This document shows, one piece after another, positions 17,310 to 24,601 of a DNA stretch of 64,000 bases. Position 1 is the first letter of the stretch. Each line of letters starts with the position of its first letter. The stretch covers positions 1-64,000 of the forward strand of contig CAZXIV010000001.1 in the NCBI GenBank assembly GCA_964640945.1, in the 5' to 3' direction. The translations under genes were made by a program, and so were the position numbers. Below the pieces are notes generated by a model. It made no database searches. It was given only the letters and a program-made list of their open reading frames with translations, and had not been told where the DNA came from. Origin of the DNA: JAGOUB01 sp964640945 (GTDB taxonomy: Bacteria > Patescibacteriota > Gracilibacteria > Peribacterales > Peribacteraceae).

Positions 17310-17337
17310 TTGACATATTTGTATGATATATTATAAT
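17310..17337 (+). promoter_or_regulatory. Consensus promoter of the 17487 gene
   Basis: TTGACA (17310-17315), a 16-nt spacer and TATAAT (17332-17337) match consensus perfectly. The predicted start is near 17344, giving a leader of about 143 nt. Confidence 0.8.
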
Positions 17338-17343
17338 ATTCAT

Positions 17344-17486
17344 TGTCCTTTCTCACCAGCGACATCATCACGGAAGTGAGGTAAGTACGAAGCGCATCAA
17401 ATGGTGCGTTCTGCGCTTACCTCGTTCCATAGAGAGCAAGCCCGAGCCAGCGGTCCTGGTTGTCTCTATTTCCAAGGGAGTGTCTG
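17344..17486 (+). ncRNA. Structured leader RNA, copy A
   Basis: Between the consensus promoter and the Shine-Dalgarno sequence lies a foldable leader. P1 is GAGGTAAG (17378-17385) with CTTACCTC (17416-17423). P2 is CGCATC (17393-17398) with GGTGCG (17403-17408) and an AAAT loop. A conserved GTTCC follows P1. P3 is ATAGAGA (17429-17435) with TCTCTAT (17463-17469), enclosing CCAG/CTGG. The Shine-Dalgarno AAGGGAG (17474-17480) lies just after P3. Copy B at 57754-57897 has the same order of elements, and P1 differs by two adjacent compensatory pairs (A-U to G-C and C-G to U-A). The role is probably cis-regulatory; ligand or binding protein unknown. Confidence 0.75.
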
Positions 17487-18176
17487 ATGAGTACGAAATT
17501 ACGTTTACATCGTGGCAACAAAAAAGAGATCGAAGCCGGTCTCGCGCAATTAGACAAGTACGGGATCACGTTCGAACGCTGGCTGGAAATGTGTAAGTTG
17601 GGCACAGAGGCGATGCAACGCCTCGGGGCCAATTTCCCCATTTGTTTTCACGGCGTCTACGACGCCGTCTCCATTCTCGGCTTTGGCCTGTCTTATAAAG
17701 ACTTTTTTCCGGCAGCGGAAAAAGATACAGTGATCATTCGTTACAATGGATGGTCCTTCCAAGCCCTGCAGGACAATCCGTATTGCAAACCATTGATGCA
17801 TCTTGAGAATTGCGATCGAACTTCTTGGAGAGATCTCACGATGCCGCCGGGCTTTTATAGGATTAAGCTTGTGGAGATGAGAGAAGCCTCAGACTCCGCA
17901 GGGCAAGAACCTGCCATGCCCGCGAGTCAACGGATGACCCCTATCGTTCTGCTCGCGACGGCGATGCTTGCGCATCGTCTTAAAACGGGCGAGAGTTTGG
18001 TTACGAATCGATTCGTACGGGTTGAAGAAACGTTGTCAGGTACCAATCATAATCATTTGGTGATTGAAGATAGAAGTGGTCGCATCTCTGTCGGTAGCAA
18101 TTGGTGCGACAGTATGCGCCACGTGGAGTTATGTGCTTCGTATTTTGAGAAAATTCACGTTCCCATTTTACTCTAA
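17487..18176 (+). CDS. Lineage-specific family protein, paralogue of the 57753 gene
   Basis: The protein (229 residues) starts MSTKLRLHRGN. It has an N-terminal helical part with LDKYGITFERWL, a middle region, and a C-terminal half with PGFYRIKLVEM, an ATAMLAHRLKTGESL helix and a strand-rich end (FVRVEETLSGTNHNHLVIEDRSGRI...). The gene at 57753 has the same order: MST start, LEDLGIT helix, VRWYLLRKE, a YMVILYWLTHRERLL helix, then YVRCQDKDSDGSRVGVG. The two are divergent paralogues. The function is unknown. Unlike most genes here it has a true Shine-Dalgarno sequence (AAGGGAG, 6 nt before ATG), a consensus promoter and a long folded leader. An intrinsic terminator follows. Confidence 0.75.
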   Translation: MSTKLRLHRGNKKEIEAGLAQLDKYGITFERWLEMCKLGTEAMQRLGANFPICFHGVYDAVSILGFGLSYKDFFPAAEKDTVIIRYNGWSFQALQDNPYCKPLMHLENCDRTSWRDLTMPPGFYRIKLVEMREASDSAGQEPAMPASQRMTPIVLLATAMLAHRLKTGESLVTNRFVRVEETLSGTNHNHLVIEDRSGRISVGSNWCDSMRHVELCASYFEKIHVPILL

Positions 18177-18213
18177 ATTTACATTTCGGCCGTCGACAAA
18201 AGACTGCCGGTTC

Positions 18214-18243
18214 AACCGCTCCGTACCACGGGGCGGTTTTTTT
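18214..18243 (+). terminator. Intrinsic terminator of the 17487 gene
   Basis: AACCGC-T-CCG, a short loop, CGG-G-GCGGTT, then a run of seven T. It lies 38 bp after the stop codon. Confidence 0.85.
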
Positions 18244-18289
18244 GAGTGTTCAGTGATCCTTCTCAAGTCGACTGCGGAAGGTGGAGGTT

Positions 18290-18907
18290 TTAGTACTGCG
18301 GTGGTTCCAAAACATGGATTTTACTGAGTGGCAGAGCCACAAACCAGACGCGTCCGGCGACAGCGACATCTTCCACGTAGGGCGAGGGCTGACCGCTGCC
18401 GTCGTTAAATCCGCGGGAATCGGTGCTGTTTTGGCGGTTGTCGCCCAAGAGGAAATAGTGTTCGGCCGGCACCAGGAAGCGCGCGGGGCTGGCGTCGCCG
18501 CCGGTGGCGTGGCGGAAGGTTTTACCCTGGTTCTCGACGTCTAGGTATGCCTCCTCCAAGCGCTCCTCGGCCGTCTCGCCGGCGCGCTTGATGTACACCT
18601 GGCCGCCGCGTAGCGTAATTTCGTCACCCCCGACGCCGATGATGCGCTTCACGTAGTACTTGCCCGGCGCATTCGGTGGGTGGAACACCACCACGTCGCC
18701 GCGCTGGGGGTCGCCGAGGTAGTACGCCAGTTTGTTGATGATGATGTACTCCTGGTCGGCGAGGGTGGAATCCATCGACTTGCCCTCCACCTGGAACGGC
18801 ATCACCAAAAAGGTCCGGATGCCGAGCACAATGGCCAGGATCACGATCAGGTTGAAGGCGACATCAAGAACATGGAAGAGCGGGCCGTGGACGCGGGGCA
18901 GATTCAT
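18290..18907 (-). CDS. lepB: Signal peptidase I
   Basis: The protein of 205 residues has one N-terminal transmembrane helix (about 15-38). The catalytic serine box reads VEGKSMDSTL (usual form GxSMxPTL, so Pro is replaced by Ser here), the catalytic lysine is in YYVKRIIGVGGDEI, and FLLGDNRQNSTDSRGF is box E. It cleaves signal peptides outside the membrane. The start at 18907 is supported by TAGAGT 7 nt upstream; the open frame continues further but into the divergent gene. Confidence 0.93.
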   Translation of the reverse strand: MNLPRVHGPLFHVLDVAFNLIVILAIVLGIRTFLVMPFQVEGKSMDSTLADQEYIIINKLAYYLGDPQRGDVVVFHPPNAPGKYYVKRIIGVGGDEITLRGGQVYIKRAGETAEERLEEAYLDVENQGKTFRHATGGDASPARFLVPAEHYFLLGDNRQNSTDSRGFNDGSGQPSPYVEDVAVAGRVWFVALPLSKIHVLEPPQY

Positions 18908-18914
18908 CCGCCCG

Positions 18915-18920
18915 ACTCTA
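18915..18920 (-). promoter_or_regulatory. -10 box of lepB
   Basis: TAGAGT on the minus strand ends 7 nt before the ATG. Confidence 0.6.
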
Positions 18921-18964
18921 CCTTCGGCCTCTGTCGCCGTACAGCGGAGCCTTAGGAGATCGTG

Positions 18965-18970
18965 TACGAT
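18965..18970 (+). promoter_or_regulatory. -10 box of the PH-domain gene (leaderless)
   Basis: TACGAT ends exactly 6 nt before the GTG at 18977. It is part of the small palindrome ATCGTGTACGAT. Confidence 0.6.
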
Positions 18971-18976
18971 GCGGAC

Positions 18977-19582
18977 GTGTTGAACCGCTGGTTCTTCCAC
19001 CGGCACCTCGATGAGGACGAAGATATTGTACTCGTCGTCCATAAGCATTGGCTCTGGGGTCTACGGGCGCTGCTTTGGCCCACGGTCGCCGTGGCGGCCG
19101 ATGCCGCCGGCTGGTATTTGCTCCATACCCGCGGCTGGGCCAGCACGGTTTTTGGCGTGCTTGGACTGGTGACGGTCGTGTGGTGGATCCGCAGCTTCTA
19201 CGATTATTTCCTCGACGCGTGGATCATCACCAACGAAGGTATCATCGATATTGAGTGGCACGGCTTCTTCCACCGGGAATCGTCGCGTGTGCTCTACAGC
19301 GATATCCAGGGCGTAAGTTACGAAATTAAGGGCATCCTCGCCACGATTTTACGGGTGGGCACCATGGAGATCGAAAAAATCTCGACCGGTGGCTCGGTGA
19401 AGCTCGAGCGTGTCGCCCGGCTCAAGAAGGTGGAAGGCATCATCCTAAAATGCATGGAGGCCTACTTGCATAAGAAGAACTTGCGTGACTCCAGCCAAGT
19501 GAAAGATCTGCTCGCCACGCTCGTCGCCGAGCAAATTAATCTCAAGACGATGGCTAAGTCTTTCGCAAAAACCGCCAAATGA
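18977..19582 (+). CDS. Bacterial PH-domain (bPH2/YdbS-like) membrane protein
   Basis: The protein has 201 residues: a short N-terminal part, two membrane helices (about 30-75), then a PH-like beta domain with DAWIITNEGIIDIEWHGFFHRESSRVLY, IQGVSYEIKG and VGTMEIEKISTGG, the pattern of bPH2 (DUF304) proteins. A helical tail follows. Function is unknown in general; YdbS-type proteins have been linked with membrane stress. A GTG 15 nt earlier is in frame but lies ahead of the -10 box, so 18977 is preferred. The stop overlaps the next start (ATGA), so the next two genes are cotranscribed. Confidence 0.75.
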   Translation: MLNRWFFHRHLDEDEDIVLVVHKHWLWGLRALLWPTVAVAADAAGWYLLHTRGWASTVFGVLGLVTVVWWIRSFYDYFLDAWIITNEGIIDIEWHGFFHRESSRVLYSDIQGVSYEIKGILATILRVGTMEIEKISTGGSVKLERVARLKKVEGIILKCMEAYLHKKNLRDSSQVKDLLATLVAEQINLKTMAKSFAKTAK

Positions 19583-19983
19583 ACCCAGTGATTGTCGCCG
19601 GCGCGCTGCTTGCCGTTCTTGGCCTCTTCATAGCGTTTCAGTGGTGGGCCAAGAAGAGCCGGCGTCTGCCTGCGGCACAGGCCCGGGCACTCTGGCAGCA
19701 CTTCGGCGCCGCCGAGGGCCAGGCCGATCCCCACCGTAAAGTGCTGGACGCCGCCAAGGTGTTTGAGTCGGCTCTAAAAGCCAAGGGCTACCAGGGCTCG
19801 TTCGCCGACATGCTGCGCCAGGCCGGACCTGCCATTCCGTCGGTTCAGGGGGTGTGGGATGCGCTCAAGCTCAGAAACCGCATCGCCCATGAGACCAATG
19901 TCCAGGTAGATGATCGCAGTGCCGACCGGGCCGTCTCGGCGTTTGGCCGCGGACTCCAGGTCTTCCTTGGCTCCCGCCCATGA
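19579..19983 (+). CDS. Small membrane-anchored protein with HEPN-like R-x4-H motif
   Basis: This 134-residue protein has one N-terminal membrane helix (about 3-22) and a soluble helical domain ending in WDALKLRNRIAHETNVQVD. RNRIAH fits the R-x4-H motif of HEPN-type domains, commonly seen as L-x-RN-xx-H in such proteins, some of which are RNases. It overlaps both neighbours by ATGA junctions, directly before pth. Whether it is an active nuclease cannot be told from one motif. Confidence 0.6.
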   Translation: MNPVIVAGALLAVLGLFIAFQWWAKKSRRLPAAQARALWQHFGAAEGQADPHRKVLDAAKVFESALKAKGYQGSFADMLRQAGPAIPSVQGVWDALKLRNRIAHETNVQVDDRSADRAVSAFGRGLQVFLGSRP

Positions 19984-20528
19984 TGCCGAGCGCGCTTATC
20001 GTCGGCCTCGGCAACCCGGGCAAATCCTACGCCAAGACGCGCCATAACCTCGGCTGGCTGGCGCTCGACGTGGTGGCGGAAGCGCTGCCGGCGGGCGAGT
20101 GGAAGCAGAGCGACAAGTTTGACGCTTCGGTGGCCGTGGCTCCGGGCGGCATCCTGCTCTTAAAACCCCTCACGTTTATGAACTTGAGCGGCCAGTCACT
20201 CCGGAAGGTCTGTGATTTTTACAAGCTGGCGCCCGAGCGCGTGCTGGCGCTTTGCGACGACATCGATCTGCCCCTGGGCGAGGCACGCTTCCGATTAAAC
20301 GGCGGCCCCGGCACACATAACGGCCTCAAGTCGCTCGTTGAGACGCTCGGTGAGGGCTTCGCGCGTATCCGCCTGGGGCTTGGGAAAGGCAACGGCCCGA
20401 TGGACCTGGCGGCGTGGGTGCTGAGCGTGCCCTCTACAGAGGAACAAGCCGTGCTCGCCGAGGCCTACCAAAAGGCCGCGGCCCTCACGCAGGAGTGGCT
20501 CGCGGCCTGGGCACAAAAAGCGGCGTAA
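19980..20528 (+). CDS. pth: Peptidyl-tRNA hydrolase
   Basis: The 182-residue protein contains LIVGLGNPGKSYAKTRHNLGW (catalytic His in TRHN), LLKPLTFMNLSGQS, CDDIDLPLGEARFRLNGGPGTHNGLKSL and IRLGLGKG, all Pth signatures. It releases tRNA from stalled peptidyl-tRNA. Length is typical. Start ATGATG overlaps the previous stop, the third gene of a tightly overlapping operon. Confidence 0.96.
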   Translation: MMPSALIVGLGNPGKSYAKTRHNLGWLALDVVAEALPAGEWKQSDKFDASVAVAPGGILLLKPLTFMNLSGQSLRKVCDFYKLAPERVLALCDDIDLPLGEARFRLNGGPGTHNGLKSLVETLGEGFARIRLGLGKGNGPMDLAAWVLSVPSTEEQAVLAEAYQKAAALTQEWLAAWAQKAA

Positions 20529-20531
20529 GCG

Positions 20532-20852
20532 TTAGCCCTTGAGGATTTCGAAGAGCTGCGTCATCAGGTCGACGATGGTGGAGAAGTTCAGGTTGAAGGG
20601 AATGTCGAGCAAACGGCTCAGCCAGGCGACAACGAAGAACGAGCCGAAGACCACCGCCAAACCGATAATGGAGTAGCGGATCGTCTGCATGGCCTTTTTG
20701 ATCTTGTCCTCGTTGCCGGCGGAGAGGATGAAGGTAATGCCGCCGATAATCATGAAGATGAGGCAGAGCAGCATCGCGGCGATGAGCGCCAGGGCGATGA
20801 ACGTCGCGACGATGTCGAGCGGGCTGCCGGTTTCGAGGAGGTCGCGGAGCAT
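20532..20852 (-). CDS. TrbC/VirB2-like small membrane protein
   Basis: The protein of 106 residues has two membrane helices, at about 15-45 and 65-88. Between them is the segment FILSAGNEDKIKKAMQTIRYSIIGL, the hallmark of the VirB2/TrbC-like pilin candidates found throughout Patescibacteria. It may form a pilus or channel subunit with the VirB6-like protein at 1423. It is the last gene of rpsP-khpA-this. The 27-nt spacer before it is CCCTCCCCTCC-rich. Confidence 0.7.
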   Translation of the reverse strand: MLRDLLETGSPLDIVATFIALALIAAMLLCLIFMIIGGITFILSAGNEDKIKKAMQTIRYSIIGLAVVFGSFFVVAWLSRLLDIPFNLNFSTIVDLMTQLFEILKG

Positions 20853-20879
20853 GAAAGAGGAGGGGAGGGGATGGAAAGA

Positions 20880-21155
20880 TTAGGCCGTCTGGCCGGGTTC
20901 GAGGATTTTTAAATTGACGCGCTGTTGGGTGGCGCCGCCGATAATACGCAGGAGCGTGCGGAGCGCCTTCACGGTCTGGCCGCCTTTGCCGATCAGCTTG
21001 CCCATGTCGCGGTTACTCACCGAGACGGTCAGTAAAATACCGAGGTCGTCCTGACGGGCCTCGATCTTGAGCACGTCCTTATCGTCAACAATCGATTCCA
21101 GGACATAACGCAAGAATGATAGGCCTGGGGCGTCGGTGAGAGGCGTGACAGTCAT
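20880..21155 (-). CDS. khpA: KH-domain RNA-binding protein KhpA
   Basis: The 91-residue protein has a single KH domain: FLRYVLESIVDDKDVLKIEA, then SNRDMGKLIGKGGQTVKALRTLLRIIGG with the GKGG loop that grips RNA. KhpA (YlqC family) works in RNA regulation and cell-length control in Firmicutes and commonly follows rpsP, as here (38 bp after). The leader contains a CCCTCCCC tract and no Shine-Dalgarno sequence. Confidence 0.9.
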   Translation of the reverse strand: MTVTPLTDAPGLSFLRYVLESIVDDKDVLKIEARQDDLGILLTVSVSNRDMGKLIGKGGQTVKALRTLLRIIGGATQQRVNLKILEPGQTA

Positions 21156-21193
21156 GGACGAAAAACGGGAAAGGGGAGGGAACCCTTCGGCAC

Positions 21194-21589
21194 TCAGGCG
21201 GCCGGGGCCTCGGCCGACGCTTCGGCCGCGGGAGCAGCCGCCTCAGGGGCGGGTGCAGGAGCCGGGGCAGGGGCGGCAGCGGGAGCTGCAACCTCGGCCT
21301 CGGGATTCTTCGACTTGCGCTTGGCGTACCGCTGGATGAAGCGGTCCATGTTCTCCATCCCCTGGCGCTTCAACAGACGCGCGACGGTGTCGCTCGGCTG
21401 GGCGCCTTGCTTTACCCAGTGGGTGATGCGGTCTTTGGTGACTTCAATCACGGGCGGCTCCTGTGCGGGCAGGTAATGGCCGACGATCTCCTGGAACTTT
21501 CCCTTAGCGGAACGTGCTTTCTCGGCCACCACCAGACGGAAGCTGGGGAGATTCTTGCGGCCGGTGCGTTGGAGGCGAATGACGAGCAT
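21194..21589 (-). CDS. rpsP: 30S ribosomal protein S16
   Basis: Residues 1-90 match S16: MLVIRLQRTGRKNLPSFRLVVAE, then a GHYLP segment, ITHWVKQGAQPSDTVARLLKRQG. Residues beyond 95 form an Ala/Pro/Glu tail of about 40 residues that is not part of the fold. TACACT lies 8 nt before the ATG at 21589; an in-frame ATG nine codons earlier lies ahead of this box and is rejected. First gene of rpsP-khpA-VirB2-like. Confidence 0.95.
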   Translation of the reverse strand: MLVIRLQRTGRKNLPSFRLVVAEKARSAKGKFQEIVGHYLPAQEPPVIEVTKDRITHWVKQGAQPSDTVARLLKRQGMENMDRFIQRYAKRKSKNPEAEVAAPAAAPAPAPAPAPEAAAPAAEASAEAPAA

Positions 21590-21597
21590 GCGGGCGG

Positions 21598-21603
21598 AGT
21601 GTA
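21598..21603 (-). promoter_or_regulatory. -10 box of rpsP
   Basis: TACACT on the minus strand ends 8 nt before the ATG. Confidence 0.6.
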
Positions 21604-21663
21604 GGCAACGGGACAAGGGAGCGCAAGCTTTTCTTGACGCTCTGGAGCCCTCTTTCGGGCCGA

Positions 21664-21987
21664 TTATTCGCGTACCAAACGGGCGGTCTTGGGGGCGGCC
21701 GGGCCGAGATCGCGCCGGAGAGCCTCTAAAAGCTCGGGCAGCAGGCCTTGCCCCTCCTGGAGGGCAACGGCGTGGCGGGCTGTCACTACCAAGACGCCGT
21801 CTTCGACCCGGACGGGCTGGAGCATCTGGAGAAGGCTGGAGTCCCGGTCGGCCAACCAGCGGCGAGCGCGCTCGACGGTGAGGGCGGCGGAAGCCGCTTC
21901 GAAGAGGCCGCGCTTCTGCAGAGTTCGGCCGAGGAGGTGGGCGACGCGTTCGATGCGGCCATCGTACTCCCGATCGCGAGTGATCAC
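21664..21987 (-). CDS. DUF721/DciA-like small protein
   Basis: The likely protein has 107 residues from GTG 21987: a helical N-terminus, then LLQMLQPVRVEDGVLVVTARHAVALQEGQGLLPELLEALRRDLG. A beta strand, a DG-turn, VLVV and a helix with QEL/LLPELL-like spacing is the DUF721 (DciA) pattern; DciA helps load DnaB in many bacteria lacking DnaC. The open frame continues upstream to 22188 but would overlap the surface protein gene on the other strand, so the shorter form is chosen. Function is inferred and uncertain. Confidence 0.5.
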   Translation of the reverse strand: MITRDREYDGRIERVAHLLGRTLQKRGLFEAASAALTVERARRWLADRDSSLLQMLQPVRVEDGVLVVTARHAVALQEGQGLLPELLEALRRDLGPAAPKTARLVRE

Positions 21988-22072
21988 AGCGGAGATTCCC
22001 TCTTCGTCACTTGCTTTAAACGCGGGCGAGGCGTTACTACTGGACCATCTACCTTTTTCATTGTTCTCCTTT

Positions 22073-23545
22073 ATGACATCCCGCTTTGCATTCCTCCGGG
22101 CGCTCCTGGTGCCCCTGCCGCTCGCCTTCGGGCTTTTACTCGGTGTCGGCGTCTCTACTACGACTGCCGCCCTGCTCGGTTCGAGCATCTTCTCCGACGT
22201 TCCGGCCGGGTCCTATTTTGATTCCGCGGTGGGCGAGCTGTACGCCGACGGCGTCATTAAAGGTTTTGATGACGGTGATTTCCACCCCGATGAGCCTGTC
22301 ACTCGCGGCCAGATCGCCGTGATGCTCCAGCGCTTTAAGCGCGGCGGCTTCGTGAGCTCGTCATCATCATCCCGCTCAAGCAGCAGTTCCTCCTCTTCGA
22401 GCTCTTCCTCGTCGAGCAGCTCGAGTTCTAGCAGCTCTTCTAGCTCTATCAGCTCCATCCCGGCTCAGGGTGGACTCCGCTTTACCGCTGGCGCCTACAC
22501 CATCGGCGAGGGACAGGTGTCCTTCCCGATCACCATCGTCCGTACGGCCGGCAAGGCCGGTGCCATTACGGTCGACTACCGCTTTGTGGCGGGAACGGCC
22601 AGCGAGGGTTCGGACTTCCAACTTACCACCGGCACGATCAGCATCGGCTCGGGTGAGTCGAGCAAGGTCTTCCAAATCTCAGTGATCAACGACACGGTCG
22701 CCGAGTCGAGCGAGACGTTTGAGATCGTGATGAGCAACCCGACAGGCGGAGCGGTGATCTTGAGCGACCGCACGACTATCAACATCACCGATGACGATGG
22801 TGGCTCCTCGAGCTCCGGTACTTCTTCGGTGTCCTCGTCTTCGAGTAGTATCACCGGTCCCGGTGCCTTTAAGTACGCCGCTATCGCTTACAGCGTGGGT
22901 GAGAATATTCCGAGTGTGACGGTCACCGTTACGCGCGTGAATGGCATCGTCGGCACGGTTGGGGTGAGCTACGCCACGACCACCTCGCCGAATTACACCG
23001 CCACCGGCTCGGATTACGCCGCCACCTCCGGCACCCTCACCTTTGCGGCCGGCGAGACAACGAAGACTTTCAGCGTGCCAATTAGCGACGACGGCACGAT
23101 CGACGGTAATAAGACCTTCGCCGTGACGCTCAGCGCTCCCACCGGCGGCGCTACTATCGATACGCCGAGCACCGTCGTGACGATTTACGACGACGAGACG
23201 GCAGCCTTTGGTTCGGGCACCTTCCGCTTTGCCCAGTCTAGCTACAACGTGACGGAGGGCAGCGGTAAGGCGACAGTCATCGTGAACCGCGTGGGCGGCA
23301 GCAAGGGCACGGCGACGGTCATGTATTCGACCGCCAATAATACCGCCCTCTCGGGCGCCGACTACGCCGCCACCTCCGGCACACTCACCTTCCAGCAGGG
23401 CGAGGCCAGCAAAACCTTCGAGGTCATCCTCTACAAGGATAACCAGGCCAACGAAGGCGAGGAGACAGTCTCGCTCATGATCTCGAGCCCCACGGGCGCG
23501 ATGCTTGGCGACCTCACCACTTCCACGCTCACGATTTCGGGCTGA
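22073..23545 (+). CDS. Surface protein: SLH domain, Ser linker, three Calx-beta domains
   Basis: The 490-residue protein has a signal peptide (about residues 1-34), one SLH domain (IFSDVPAGSYFDSAVGELYADGVIKG, VTRGQIAVMLQRF), and a low-complexity linker of about 30 Ser residues (22355-22455). Three Calx-beta domains follow, each starting near YxxxE(G/N) and containing VxVxRxxG, GSDYAATSGTLTF and E(T)F-V-LS-PTGG elements. Calx-beta domains are calcium-binding beta sandwiches common in adhesins. A second Ser-rich linker lies between repeats one and two. Earlier in-frame codons are antisense to another gene; the ATG at 22073 begins the signal peptide. The single SLH contrasts with the triplet of the 13090 protein. 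Confidence 0.85.
   Translation: MTSRFAFLRALLVPLPLAFGLLLGVGVSTTTAALLGSSIFSDVPAGSYFDSAVGELYADGVIKGFDDGDFHPDEPVTRGQIAVMLQRFKRGGFVSSSSSSRSSSSSSSSSSSSSSSSSSSSSSSSISSIPAQGGLRFTAGAYTIGEGQVSFPITIVRTAGKAGAITVDYRFVAGTASEGSDFQLTTGTISIGSGESSKVFQISVINDTVAESSETFEIVMSNPTGGAVILSDRTTINITDDDGGSSSSGTSSVSSSSSSITGPGAFKYAAIAYSVGENIPSVTVTVTRVNGIVGTVGVSYATTTSPNYTATGSDYAATSGTLTFAAGETTKTFSVPISDDGTIDGNKTFAVTLSAPTGGATIDTPSTVVTIYDDETAAFGSGTFRFAQSSYNVTEGSGKATVIVNRVGGSKGTATVMYSTANNTALSGADYAATSGTLTFQQGEASKTFEVILYKDNQANEGEETVSLMISSPTGAMLGDLTTSTLTISG
22355..22455 (+). repeat. Serine-codon low-complexity tract
   Basis: About 33 almost uninterrupted serine codons using both TCN and AGY triplets in irregular order. The mixed codons argue for selection on the protein linker rather than recent triplet expansion. 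Confidence 0.85.
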
Positions 23546-24584
23546 CGCGTTCCAACGCTTCTCGCACGATGACCGCCGGCCCGTCCCAGGAGACAAGTCT
23601 CCTCGGGGCGGGCCGTTTTGGTAGGTCGCGGAAGGCGGCGGCAAAGACCGCCGGATCAGTGGTGGGCAGCAGACGAACACCTTCGGCGCCGCCGACGACG
23701 CCGGGAATAGCGGTGAGGGCGGGCGCCACCACCGGGCAGCCGCAGGCGAGCGCCTCAACGAGTGGCAGACAATAGCCCTCATGGTGGCTCATGGTGACGC
23801 AGGCGGCGGCGGCCGAGTAGAGCGGGGGGAGATCCGCATCGGGGACATTTTTGAGGCGGATGACACCGGTCGGCCAGACGACAGCGTCGGCTTCTTTGCC
23901 CGAGGCGACGAGCACGAGGTCCGTCTCGGGCAGGGCCGCCGTCGCAAAGGCGGCGAGGAGTCCGGGCACGTTCTTATGTTCCTTGGCGTTGCCCACATAG
24001 AGCAGGAAGGGGCGGCTGAGCCCGTAGCGTTGGCGGACCGTGGCTTGAGCGTCGACCGAGGCTGGGGTGATCTCCGGTTCTACACCCTCCCCGGTGACGA
24101 TCGTCTTGGCAGCGGCGCCGGAACCGTAGATGGCGGCGATCTCCTGGGCTACGAAAGGGCTGACGGCACAAACGGCGCCTGCCCGGCGGATCACGCGGCG
24201 CATGAGGAAGCGGTAGGCCAGTTGCTTGAGCGGCGAGGCCGCGTTTGGAAAGCGGTGCAGGATGAAGTCGTGGATGGTCACCACGGACGGTGTCCGCAGG
24301 CGGAGGGGAGCGTTGAAGTGCGGAGCGTAGTAGGCGTCGACATATTCGTTTTTAAGGAGGCCGGGTAGACGGAATTGCTCGGCGAGCGAGTAGTGGGGGA
24401 TGGACGTCTCGATGAGATGCACATCGGCGCCGGGGTCCCACCAGGGCTGGGTGCCCGGGGCGACGAGGAGAGTCCAGTGCGCGGCCGGTTTGGTGTGCAA
24501 GAGTTCGGCCGTCAGTCCGCGTGTAAAGCGGCCCAACCCAGAAGGGGTGGCGGCGAAGCGGCAGTCGATGACGAAGTGGCGCAC
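23529..24584 (-). CDS. GT4-family glycosyltransferase
   Basis: The protein (351 residues) has a GT-B fold: N-terminal domain with GLGRFTRGLTAELL and VVTIHDFILHRFP, middle AVSPFVAQEIAAIYG, then the nucleotide-sugar domain with FLLYVGNAKEHKNV and the E-x7-E motif in SHHEGYCLPLVEALACG. It transfers a sugar from an NDP-sugar, probably to an envelope glycan. The start is GTG 24584, set by TATCAT 6 nt upstream. It is divergent from prmC (17 bp between starts), and its 3' end overlaps the end of the Calx-beta gene. Confidence 0.85.
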   Translation of the reverse strand: MRHFVIDCRFAATPSGLGRFTRGLTAELLHTKPAAHWTLLVAPGTQPWWDPGADVHLIETSIPHYSLAEQFRLPGLLKNEYVDAYYAPHFNAPLRLRTPSVVTIHDFILHRFPNAASPLKQLAYRFLMRRVIRRAGAVCAVSPFVAQEIAAIYGSGAAAKTIVTGEGVEPEITPASVDAQATVRQRYGLSRPFLLYVGNAKEHKNVPGLLAAFATAALPETDLVLVASGKEADAVVWPTGVIRLKNVPDADLPPLYSAAAACVTMSHHEGYCLPLVEALACGCPVVAPALTAIPGVVGGAEGVRLLPTTDPAVFAAAFRDLPKRPAPRRLVSWDGPAVIVREALERVSPKS

Positions 24585-24589
24585 TCCGC

Positions 24590-24596
24590 TATGATA
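24590..24596. promoter_or_regulatory. Shared divergent -10 box (prmC / GT4)
   Basis: The seven bases TATGATA contain TATGAT on the plus strand, ending 6 nt before the prmC GTG. They also contain TATCAT on the minus strand, ending 6 nt before the glycosyltransferase GTG. The two -10 hexamers overlap by five bases. Confidence 0.65.
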
Positions 24597-24601
24597 CCCC
24601 C

